64,000 nucleotides of DNA, from the NCBI GenBank assembly GCA_014859965.1, contig JACZKQ010000144.1, positions 1 to 64,000 of the forward strand, in the 5' to 3' direction. Positions 51,581 through 63,700 of this stretch are shown here, one piece after another. The stretch is from Phycisphaerae bacterium. Its GTDB lineage: Bacteria > Planctomycetota > Phycisphaerae > Sedimentisphaerales > Anaerohalosphaeraceae. Numbering within the stretch: the first letter of the stretch is position 1; each line of letters begins with the position of its first letter. The notes below the pieces were generated by a model. The model ran no database searches. It had not been told where the DNA came from and saw nothing but the letters and a program-made list of their open reading frames with translations. The position numbers and the translations under genes were made by a program.

Positions 51581-51620
51581 AGCACGCCTCCTTGTCTTGA
51601 AACGTTTTCTCGGCTTCGTA

Positions 51621-51648
51621 TTGTAGCCGAGCCCTTCCGCAGGTCAAT
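51621..51648 (-). promoter_or_regulatory. Sigma-70-type promoter for the SGNH esterase
   Basis: TTGACC (51643-51648, minus strand), 16-base spacer, TACAAT (51621-51626), 41 bases before the start. The first ten bases, TTGACCTGCG, equal those of the promoter at 6928-6956. Confidence 0.6.
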
Positions 51649-51672
51649 GGAAGATTTGCAGACGCAATGCAA

Positions 51673-51704
51673 AAGGGCCGCGGGTTTTGAGGCCCGCGGC
51701 CCTT
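51673..51704 (-). terminator. Intrinsic terminator of the giant gene
   Basis: A perfect 12-bp stem, AAGGGCCGCGGG (51673-51684) with CCCGCGGCCCTT (51693-51704), and an 8-base loop. Read on the minus strand it is followed by TTTTGC, 49 bp past the stop of the giant gene. Confidence 0.75.
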
Positions 51705-51752
51705 GCTTACGCATTCATCTCGAGCCTTCGCAGACTCGCCGCTTGTCGACGA

Positions 51753-54700
51753 CTACGGCACCGACAGCATCGGAGTCCAGGCACTGACGTTGGTGTCCCG
51801 GTTCGGCGACTGATCCCGAACACGGACGCGGTACCTGTACTTCAGGTTAGCCGCACCGGCACGCACCCACAACTGGTTAGGCAGCGGCGGCACCGACCCA
51901 GCCACGATAAGGGGATCAGGGTAATCCAAGCCCGGCACAAGCACCGTCAGGTCATTTCTCCACGCGTGCCTGTTGAGGTTAGAATTGTCGACACAATCCC
52001 ACTGGTACTCTTCGCCATTGCCGTCCGGATCGACCACGGGCTCTACACTCATGAAGTGCCACCAAATGCCGCCGAAGAAATACTGCTCGGGGGCATCCAC
52101 CCACAACGGGGTCGGCGGAGCTGTAAAGTCCACCATCGCCGGATCCATCAGCACGGAAGCCACAGGCGACTCTCCCGAAATCGTATGGTAGCGGTCGCGC
52201 GTGCTAACACGATAGCTGTAGACGACGCCGGCCGTCAGGCCGGTGTCTTCATAGACCGGGCTCAACTGCCAGCCGCTGTCATCTGCACCGGCCGGAGCGG
52301 GACCTGTGCCCGTAGCATCGGTGGCCTTGAAGTAGTATTCCACCGGGCCGCTGGCGTCGGTCGCCGTACGGGCGACCATGCTGACGGACGTTTGACTTGC
52401 CACCCGCGGCAGACCGTCGACACCATCTTCAAGCAGTGTCGCCCACTGGCTCGGGTTGGGCATCGGCGGATCACCTTCGACCTTGGCGATAGCGCTGGCC
52501 GGTTTGGATTCGGCGGTGTTACCGGCCGGATCGCTCACACGCACGATGAACGTATATTCTGCATCCTGAACCATGTTCGTGCCGTTGGGCTTGTAATACC
52601 ACGGGGTTGCTCGGTAGTTGGGCGCACCCTGATTATAGCCCTGCTGCGGGACACTGCTGAACGACGCATCGGTCGTACATATGAACCGGTACGTTACCAT
52701 GTCGCCAAACCATGCGTCCAGGGCAACTGCAGCACTCATCTCCATGCCGTCAGGCTGCGAATGCGGCTTCATGTCCCACTCGGCCGGATCCGGCGCGGTG
52801 GTATCTGCGGCAAACCAGCATGAAGCGAACATCACAAAGTCCGCCAGATCCACGACGTTGTCGCCGTTGAGGTCCGCGCCGTCGCAGTCGTCGAAGCCCT
52901 GGCACGTGCTCAGCCACTGCTGCTCGGCAAAGATCGCCAGATCCGCCAATTCCACCAGACCATCGAGGTGGAGATCGCAGAATCGACACGAATCCGGCGT
53001 GAAGTCCAGGCGATAGTGATAGCCCATATCGACGACTCCAATGTCGTACGCGTTGAAGGCGTCGTCGGTCCGCGTCGTGTAGCGGTTCATCCCAAGCACG
53101 CTTGCAAAATTGCTGCCGTGATTGACGCATGGGCTGTTGCTGTCCTGTCCCGCCAGAGGCTGACTGAGATAGAACTTACCCTTGGGTCCGTCTGCAAACA
53201 GCGGATTTGCCAGGATGTTGGTGTCATCCCAAAGCATGACGCAGCCGTCTTCCACGAGCACCGCCGCCTCGCCCCGTCCGCCTTCAACGTCGCTGTAACT
53301 GATCTTCAGCGTGGAAGGTCTGGGCTCAAACTCGAGACCCGTCCCAACAGTAATCTGCCGGCCGCTCTGAGCGTAGTTGCCCCAGAAGATGCTGTCGATG
53401 ACCTCGACATTGCTGCCGTAGGCACAGTAGAGGGCGCCGCCACCGCCCGCGAAATCGAGCTCGCCGTCGTCGTCGCCGTCCTGCGGGACTTGGTTCGGAT
53501 CGGTTATGAGCGGATCAAGAAAGCCAAAGTAGCCTGTGGCCCAGTTGTCAGCGAAGGTACAGTTGGAGATAATCGATTCCGAGAACCAGTTGACCGACAT
53601 ACCACCGCCGTCGCGGCCGGCCCTGTTGTCGTGGAACAGGCAGTTCTGAACTGTCGTCTCCAACGGCTCGGGACCCGAAAGGAAAAGCGCACCGCCGGAG
53701 AGATTCGCCTGGTTGCCGAACATTTGGACATCTTTCAAAGCCGCCGTGACGGATGCCAGATAAATACCGCCGCCGGAACCGGCAATGTCAACAATGCTCG
53801 TATCTTCAGAGCCGGCGAAGTTCCGATGGACGAAGCCCCCGGTGATGCTGGCTTGTCCGTCCAGCCCGTACATGGCGCCGCCGCTGTAGGCAATATTGCC
53901 CATAAAGTTGCAGTCGGCAACATTCAGGCCGGAATCGAGCCAGTACACACCGCCGCCAAGAGCCGCCCGGTTTTGCCAGACGCGGCAGTTGGTCAGCTTT
54001 ACTTGGCTGTTGTTTTCGGCGAGGATGCCGCCGCCAAAGCTGATGTAATAGTCATCCGGCGCGTCGACGGGGGTTGCGTCGGCCGTATTTCCGGTAATGA
54101 CGCAGTCGACGAATTCGGCTTCACAGCCATCGGCGATGTAGACTGCTCCGCCGCCGTTTTCGATGTCGAGCGGGCGGTACGGTCCCCAGCCGGCGGGGCT
54201 GCCGTTTACGCCGGAGACGCCGCCGGACGTAGCATTGTCTGTGAACTCGCAATTATGGAACTTCGGATTGGAGTTGACCTCAGCATAAACCGCGCCGCCG
54301 TAGCCGCTGTAGCGCCAGTGGTCGTAGTAGCGGTCGTATACATCCTCAACCCATGCCTGATACCACGGGTCGGTGGTCTTATACCAGCCGGTCCACATAA
54401 ACCAGCCATAATCACCGAGCTTGTCGCCCCATTGCCATCCATCCCAAGCCCATGACCAGCGAATGTACTCTTCGAGGGACTCGGTCCAGAGCCAGTTTCC
54501 AGCGCGACCGCCTGCTGCACCCTCGATGCCGTTGCCGCCGTCGCCGCCGTTGCCGCCGGTGGCGGAACAGTTCGTGAATGTGCAATTCTTGAACACAGGG
54601 TTGCTGTTCCATGCCATGTAGACAGCACCGCCGTATGCGCGACCGGCCCATCCGCCGTCATAGCCCCTCTGATGACCTTCAACGCCATCGGAGCCGCGGG

Positions 54701-57700
54701 CGCCGCTGCCGGCCGTGACCGTGCAGCCGTCGAATGTACAGTTGAGAATTTGAGGCGAACTGTCATACATGCGAATCGCGCCGCCGATCGCGTCGCCGCC
54801 GTCGGGGCCGTCCGACCCTTGCACACTGGGCGGAGTGCCGCCAATCCAGTTGCATGAGACGAAGCGCACGTTCCTGATCGTGGGCGAAGAACTGAACAGT
54901 TGGACGCGGCCGGCCGTCAGGGTGAAACCACTCAAGACGGTGCGCGGCCCTACGTTGTTGAAAGAGAAGCCGTAGCCGTTGATTATCGTACTGGCCACCA
55001 CATCCGCACTGTCGGGATTCTTGCCGGTCAGCGTGATTTCCTTGCCGTAGAAATCGAGTATGCCCCATGTGTCGGACGTATACTCGCCCGGTTGGAGTTG
55101 TACGATGTCCCCATCCAGCGCATCATCAATGGCGTGCTGAATGGATGTATAGCCAGGCTTGCTGCCAACAATCAGAATTCTCGGTTGATCCAGATAGACG
55201 ATAATGTCTTTATCGCGGTCCATCACAACCAGGTTCGTGGTTTCCCGGGACCGGTCGTTGAGGGTTCCGCCGGACCACGCCTTCACGCGGTAGTTCTGCT
55301 GCGGCTGTACCGTCAGTGTGACGACCATGCCCGAATAATACGGACCTGCGGGATTAAGGCTTACCACGCCGGGACCGCCCTCGACAGTGACCGTCAGATT
55401 GTACTGCGGGACCTGTGAATGCTGCGGGTAATGGTAACCAATATCAATGACGTCGGGATCGGGCACGCCATCGGTACGGGTAGTCAGTTCGTTCATTCCC
55501 AAGCCTTCAGCCGTGCCGTTTCCGCGGTTGATTGCGGGACTATCGGCAACCTGACCGGCGGCCATGTGACTGAGGTAATAACCTCCTAACGGACCTTGAA
55601 CAAACAGAGGGTTGCCAGTGAGGTTAGACGCATGGAGCGTAGGTCCGCCGGTCTTAGAGACGAACGGATACGTGAACAGACCCGTCTGGACGTTGGGGAC
55701 GGAGTTGTAGATTCCGTAGTCGCCGCCTGTATTAGAGTAGAACAGGTTGAACGTCATCGCCGAACCGCCGATGTCCTCTTCTGCGACAGCCACGTTCGAG
55801 CAATGTGCGAAGATGGAGTTGGTCGCCTTTAGCGAAGACATCCAATCGCAGCCTATCGCACCACCCGCCGCAGCCGTGTTGTCGACGAACGTGCAATTGG
55901 TTATGATCGGCTCAGTCACCATGCTGGCGGATATTGCACCGCCCTTAACCTGTGCGGCGTTGCCGGTGAACAGACAGTTGACAACCTGGTGGGTGATCTT
56001 GTCGTCTCCACCGTAGAAAGCAATTGCGCCGCCGGATGCCCGGTTTCCTTCCGCCAGGTTGGCGGCAAATGTCGCACCAGAGATTTTGGCGGTGGAGGAG
56101 ACAATTGCCAGCGCACCGCCGATGCCGTCGAGACCCTGGACGCTTTCATCCACGGCCTCGTTACCGCTGAACACGCCGCCTCTGACGATCAGGTCGCCAT
56201 CGGACAGGAACAGCCCGCCGCCGCTTTGCGCGGCGTTATTGGCCAGGTAACAATCGACAAACACGGCTTCGCTCTGGTGGGAATGCACGGCCCCGCCCCA
56301 AGCAGCGTCGTTGCCTGCGAACGAGCATTTATCGAAAACGAGATCGAGCATAATGCGGTTTGGATCGGTGTTGTCGAACGCGTCGACGGCGCCACCGTAT
56401 GCGCTTGCCGTATTATTGCTGAATGTGCATTCGCTGAAAGAAGCCGAACTCTTGGTATTAACCGCCCCGCCTATGTACGCCTCATTCTCCAGAAAGGCGG
56501 TGCGCTGGATCGTGGCCTGTCCGTTCGGACCAACATACAATGCGCCGCCCGGAGAGGTTCTGCTATCGGCCTGGTAATAGCTCCCAAGATAATAGTACGA
56601 GTAACCGTAATACATGTAATAGGAGTTCACAAGGCCGGGCACCTCATAATCCGCCTGGTCAAGGCCGCGGTTATCGCGGAACGTGCAATCTTCGATTGAA
56701 ACCTTATTGCTTTTTTCAGAATAAACCGCACCGCCCATGTTGCCGGCGAACTCGCATCTTTCCAAGCGGACATTATTGCCTTGAGCCGAATAGATGGCAC
56801 CGCCGCGCGTGTAGATCGGCAGCTCGGTGTACTGAAAACCTTGAATAATCGAGGAGATTACTTCGAAGGCCTTGTTGTCCGTGAAGACGCAATCGCTGAA
56901 TGCGACGTCGCAGCTATTCATGTAGTATACGGCCCCGCCGCTGACGACCTCAAATCCGCCAATATACAGGCTATTGAGATACATGCCGTTTGCGCCTGCA
57001 TACGCTTCCGGATCGCCTTCGTCTCCCTGCCCGCGTGCACCTCCGTGCCCGACGATGCCCCAGCGAACAGAGTTGTTAATAAATTGGCAGTGCTCGACAA
57101 CGGGATGGCTGAAGTTGTCTGCATAGATCGCGCCGCCGCGGCCGAAACCGAAGGCGTCTCCGCCTGCACCGCCTGCACCGGCTGCATTGCCGTTGCCGCC
57201 GTCGCCTCCGGTGCCGCCGCAGCCACCCATTGCAGTATTGTCCTTGAAAACGCAATACCGGAAGGTCGGGTTGCTCAACGTACGGACAGCTACCGCGCCG
57301 CCATGACCGTTGCCGCTGCCCGAGCCGCCGTGGCCGCCCCACTGGCCGTCCTGCTGATTATTATAATAGTTATTGGCACCTGCGGCGCCTTCGCCTCCGT
57401 AGCCGCCCGTCACAACACTATTGGTGACCACGCAGTGTTCAAAAGTTGGCGAACTGCCGTTTTCACAGAGGATCGCGCCGCCATAACCGTCACCGGCAAC
57501 ACTCTCACCGCCGTATGCACGGAACCGCTCGGCCGGATCTTCGTCGGGATCAATCGGCAGTCCCGGCACCACGGCGTGTCTGCCCAAAGCCCCATGGTAA
57601 TAGCCGTTGCGGATGGTGAAACCCTTCACTGTTGCTTGGGCGGTTTCGCCATTATGGAAGTGGAAGGCGCGCTTGGTAGTATACCGCGAACCCAGGCAGT

Positions 57701-60700
57701 CGATGATCGTCTGTGCGATCACTCCTTGGTTATCGGGAGCGATACTCGTCAGCGTGATCATCTTGCCGTCAAAATCGATGCCATCGGGACTGCTGATGTA
57801 GTGAATGCCCGGATCAACGATAATGGTGTCTCCCGGGCTGGCCGCCGCCACGGCCTCTTCGATCGTTTTGAAGACCGTGGGAACGAGCAGATTGCGCGCC
57901 ACATCCAGTTCGAAGAGCAACCTGATGACGCGATCGCCATTCATCAGCACGGTTGCTGAAGGCTGGTGCCAGGCAGGTGCATCGACCGTGCCGATCCACC
58001 GGCGAACACGGTAACCGTCATTGGGAACAGCAATCACCTCGACACTTGTGCCGCCCTTAAAGAGGGGCGCACCGGTTACGGGATCGTAGCCTATGGGCTC
58101 GGGCACGAAGGTGACCGTGCCGTACGGGCCGCCGATGACGTCTTGGTCGATCAGGACCGTAAGCATGTACTCCGCCGGCTCAAAGAGCAAGTAATGATAG
58201 CCGAGGTCTACTACGTCGACATCAGCCACCTGGTCGGTGCGTGTTGTGTAGCCGTCGGCAAGGCCCGCGTCGGCCGCGGTCATGCTGCCTGCGCCTATAC
58301 AGTTGCTGTCTATGACCTGACCGGCGGCGATATGGCTGAGCATGTAACCGCCAACGAACAGCAACGGATCGTCGCCACCGTAAAGAGAAGCGTCGCCTGT
58401 GAACTGCGGATTGTCACTAATGACGTAATCGCCGAGGTTATACTGCTCGGCAACCGGGTCAAAGTCATACCGGACAGTGCCGTTGAGCGTTCCGCCGTCT
58501 TCGACGTAGACAGGCGGGCTGAACGAGGCCGTATCGGAGAACGAACCGGCCTGGATGAAGACCGCCGAGTCCAGCGCGAAGTCGCCCACGTCGGCAATAG
58601 CCAGCTTGATGTGATGGATGCCCGGGCCGACATTCGGGGCCCGTGCGGTCAGAACAACCGTGAAGCCGTCGTATTCAATATTAAAGAACGGCCCGCCATC
58701 AGACAAATCGTTGTTGTTATAGAGTTCCGGATTATTCGGATTGACGCCGAGCGGATTGCCGCCGTTGATCGTGTTGATCTCAACCGGTGTACGGGTTCCG
58801 GGAATAAGCGCGATATTGACGCCGTCCAGGAAGAACGCGAACACGTCATTGAACGGACTGTTTGCGAACTCGTTGTATTCCTCGGACGCGAACACATAAT
58901 TGAAGAACAAGCTGCCGCCTCGCGTCTCAAAGTCGAACTCCAAAACGGCCGCATCGTTGGTGCCTCCGAAGAGGCCGCCGCCGACAATGGCATCAAGGTC
59001 GACGTCACCCGGGTAATTATTGACCGTCGTGGCAAAATCGCTGCCATTGGGGCCGGGGGCCGTGGACGCATCGCCGGTAGTCAGCACAATGCCCGCCTCT
59101 ATACCAATCCCCGCGGCTATTCCCCCGGTAAAGGAACCGGATGCAATGGCCGCACCGGTGTACGAAGGCACGCCGACAATTCGGATGCCTTCGCCGAGAA
59201 GCATTTCGACCATTTCTGTCGGGGAGGTCATGGGCGTAATGACGAGGCCCACTCCGAGTTCGTTGGCGTCCGGCACCAGATCGGGATTGGCCAGCGGGCC
59301 GATGTTGGAGTAGCTGATGGACACCGAGGTTGCGGCAGGATCGAGTTCATTGTCCCTGACCACAGCCACCTGGGCGCCTTCGGTGGCATAGTTGGCCCAA
59401 ACGATACTGTCGATGATCTCCGCCTGGCCGTCGTAGGCCACGGAGAGGCCGCCGCCCTGGAGTCCGCCGCTATTATCGGCGATGGTACAGTGGGCAATCC
59501 GCGGTCGCGCGAACCAGTCGCAGGCGATACCGCCGCCGCGCTGCGAGGCGCTGTTCATGGTAATGAGACAGTTGACCAGTTGCGGGTATACCTCGGGATT
59601 CACCAGTTCGGAATCCCCGGACAGGTAAAGGCCGCCGCCGCTGTTGCCGGCCATATTCATGCTGAACGCGCTGTCGAGGACGCGAATATCCTCGCCGAAC
59701 ACGTACAGGCCGCCGCCGAAGCCTGCGACGGAGCCGCTTGCTCCGGCTGATCCGCCGCCGGGCGCATTCGGATCGATGGGTCCCGATACCGGCCGGTTGG
59801 CCATATTGTCACGGAAAGCAGAGCCCTGTACGACGTTATCCACGCCGTAGATGCTGAAAAGACCGCCGCCGCGGAGCGCTTCATTCTCGACAATCGCGCA
59901 GTCCGTCAGCTTAAGGGCGTTGGTTTTTTGCATGTACACAGCGCCGCCGTCAGAGCTTGCGAAGTTGCCCGACATGAGGCTGAGATTCACCGTACCCGTG
60001 GTGTGCCGATCGAAGTAGATAGCTCCGCCGTGATCGGCCGTGTTGCCGATGAAGTTGGAATCGGCCACATCGACGGTGTTGTACATGCCGTAGTAGACGG
60101 CGCCGCCGTTGCCATAGTAGAGTGCCGGGTCGCCGAATGCGTACAGCGTGTTGTCGATGAACTGGCAGTTGGTGATTTGCGATTCACAGCGGAGCGAGAA
60201 GAAAACGGCCCCGCCGGCGATCGCGGCCGCGTTTTCCGTGAACAAGCAGTCGATGAACACGGGGCGCGTGTTTTCGGCGGAGTAGACCGCGCCGCCGGCC
60301 CCGTCGAAGGCTGAGCAGTTGGTGATCACGCACTCGATGAACGTGGGCGCGGCGCCGATATCGATAAACACGCCGCCACCGCTGCCGGCGACGACCGAGC
60401 AGTTTTCGATGATGACATTGATGAACGTCGGGCTGCTCCCGGGCGCGATGTAGAAGGCGCCGCCATTAGCAAGAACGGCACTGGAATTGGCCACCCGGAC
60501 ATTCTTGATGATCGGGCTCGTGTTCTCGCCAAAGTAGATCGCGCCGCCGGACTGGCCGGGTATGCCGCCGTTTACGATGGTGAAGCCGCTGACGACCACC
60601 TGGGAATCTTCGCCGTTGTCGAAGATGAACCCCCGTTCGCCGGGACCACAGTTAATCACTGTGGCACCCATAACGTCGGGGTTACTGGGATCGACGCTGA

Positions 60701-63700
60701 CGATCTTGAGCTTTCGACCGCGGACGTCGATGTTGCCCTGGTAAGTGCCGGGCGCAACGATAAGAATGTCGCCGTTCTGGGCGTCGAGCACCGCCTGGCG
60801 GAGGACGTCGCCGCCGCCGGAAACCTGGACCGTGCGGCCTTTCTTGAACTCGACTGTGAAGATGTTGTCTTTGTCGACGAGGATGGTGATTGCCGCATTG
60901 GTGGACACAAGCCGTCCGACACGGTCATACCAGCCTTTGACGAACGCACCGTCGCCGGGTATGGCCCTGAGGACGACCTCCTGGCCTTCATGGGCCTGGG
61001 CGCTGAGCTGTGTGCCCTCGACAATGGAACCGTCGGGAAGCTCGATTTGCGCCAGGCCGGAGATGGTTGGGTCGGCCGCGTTCTGGACGACGGTGACCTG
61101 GACCGGGTAGATGGGAACGCCCTGCCTGTAGTGGTATCCCATGTCCACCATGTCGGCATCAAGCTGTCCGTCGAGCCGCGTTGTGTAGAGGTTCATGCCG
61201 AGTTCGAGGGCCGGGGCGCTGCCGGCGTCGACGCACGGGCTGTCATAGTTCAGATAGTAGCCCGAGACGAAATCGGGCTCGTCGAAGATGTTGCGCGTCA
61301 AGTCGTAATCCCAAACCTCGTTGTCGGCATCCCAGCCCGGCAGTTCGCAATCTTCTTGCACGTAGATTGGAATGCTTGACATGCTTGCCAAGGCGGCCCC
61401 GAGGTTGACCCTGGGCTTGGTAATGAGCACCTTAGTATCGGTTACCGGCGTGCCGGTTACGACGAGGAGACTACGGATTTCACGAGGCGTCAGGAAACGG
61501 CCGAGCTTTTCGATCGCGGCCGACTGGATGCTGGCGACGCAGCCCGCGGCGAACGGAGTCGCCGCTGATGTGCCGTTGAAGGTCTGGGTATAATCGCCGG
61601 GGCCGTAGCCGCCGGCTCCGACAATGTCCGTTGTGGCAATCGGGTCGCCGGGGGCGAGGATGTCCAGCAGATCACCGGCGTTCGAATACCCGGTGACTTG
61701 GTCGGTCGTATCATAAACAGCGCCGACAGAGATCACGTCGGACAGCGCCGAGGGCACGGATATACCCTGCCCTGCAAATCCATCGTTGCCCGAGGCTGCC
61801 ATGACCGTAACACCCGCACGCGTCAGCGCATCGGCGGCATCGGCCAGCGCGGGATAAAGCGCATCGGCAACGGCTGCCTCGTCCACCGGGAAGCCGTACC
61901 GGCCCCAACTGTTGCTGACGACCAGAATCGGATTCTCAGGGTCGGCGTACATGTTAGTCAAGCACCAGTCCCAGGCGGCCAAGCCTGCGCTGAGCGACAA
62001 CATGCCATAAATGTCGGCTATCTTCAGTGCATAAAGTTTTGCTCCGTAAGCGACACCGCCGATGTAGTCGCCGTTGAGCCCGATGAGGCCTGCTGCAATA
62101 CCGGCGCATGCGGTGCCATGCGGCTCCCCGTCTGGCATCGGGTCTGGGTCTTTCATTGCAAAGTCATGTCCGCCGATAACTTTTGCATTCGGGAAGCCGC
62201 CGAGGCCGAGCCCTTGGCCGCCCAACATCGGGTGCGTGTAGTCAATGCCTGAATCGACGATGGCGATGGATACACCGGTCCCGTCGTAGGCCTGTCTGGC
62301 AACCAGGGCGTTTGCCAACGGCAGCGCCTGGGCCATCATGGGTGTGAAGTAGCGTTCCGGCTCGATGTGCGCAACCAATGGATGGGACGCAAGTTTGTCG
62401 AGGCCGGCGGGCGTCACCTCACCGCTGAACGAGGCGAGATTTTGGTAACGCTGACCCATGGTGAATTCGGCCGGCGATAGTGTCGAAAGAACCGCGTTTT
62501 GGCGTTGTGCAACGGCCTGCTGCAGGATTGCCACCGAGGCCGGGGACTTCCAGTCCGTCGCCTTGCGAATATCGAGGAGGTCCTGACCTTTCAGGCTGAC
62601 GACGATTTTGGCTTTCTGCCCGCCCGAGGCGAACGCAGCATTGATCGTGTCGGGCTCAATAATCACGCCGGTCGGGGTGATCGTCCCGCCGGAGTTTGAA
62701 TCGTCGGCGTCGTCGCCGAAGATGAGTTCCTCAAATGAATCGGGGTCAAGGAATGGACCGGCCGTACTATAGAGGAAGTCTATCTGAGTGCGAGTTTCTT
62801 CCGAGAACTCGTCCGGGTGCGCGACAGCCAACTGCGCCCCGAGCGAGCCGCGGTTGTACCATACGATGCTGTCTTTAATAGTGGCGCGACTGCCGGAGGC
62901 AACGTGGACGCCGCCGCCGTAGCCGAAGCCTTCGCCCGCCTTGCCGGTGACGGCGTTATGGGCGATGGTGCAGTTGTTGACCGACACGTCGGCATAGAAA
63001 TTAACGGACAGACCGCCGCCGTCCTGTGCCGCGGTGTTGTCGGTAATGAGGCAGTTCTTGAGCTCGGGCATGGCCAGAAGCGGAAAGATTGATTCCGGAT
63101 GGCCGCCAAGATAAACGCCGCCGCCCGAGAAGCTTGAACTGTTCTGCGTGATCGTTGTATCGGCGATCAGCGCATTGCTGTTGAAGCTGTAAATACCGCC
63201 GCCAGCACCATGGATCGGCAACGTCCCAGGATCGGGAGCGGTGCCGTCGGGCTGCTGGAACACGGCATTGTTGCCTTGGACAAGGCAGTTTGTAACAAAG
63301 GTGTCAGGACTGTCGAGGAAGTATGCACCGCCGCCCGCGAATGATCTGTTACGGACCATATTGCTGTCAGCCACATCCATGTACGCGTCGATCCAGTACA
63401 TGCCGCCGCCTACCGGCGCGAAGTTCTCCGCTATATGGCAGTCGGCCATGATGACGGAGGGCTTGGACTGCTCGGCCCCATGCACACAAACACCGCCGCC
63501 GTAGCCGTAGTACTGATTGGCGCTGTGATAATCATCGTATGTCTCACCGTCCGGATGAGGCTCAATCCGATTGTTCACCACCTGACAATCTGTAAGCACA
63601 GCCTCGACATCCGGCGCCGCGTAGAAACCCGCACCGTATGCCGGCATCTGGTAATGCCGGAATGGCGGATGAATGGACCCGCTGTAATTACCGCCTCGGC

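Noticed and set aside
52968-54455. Long plus-strand frames opposite the giant gene (also 56781-57959 and 57966-59750)
   Set aside because: Low-complexity mirror of the Gly/Asn-rich beta-helix codons; the sense frame is continuous over 12 kb with coherent domains.
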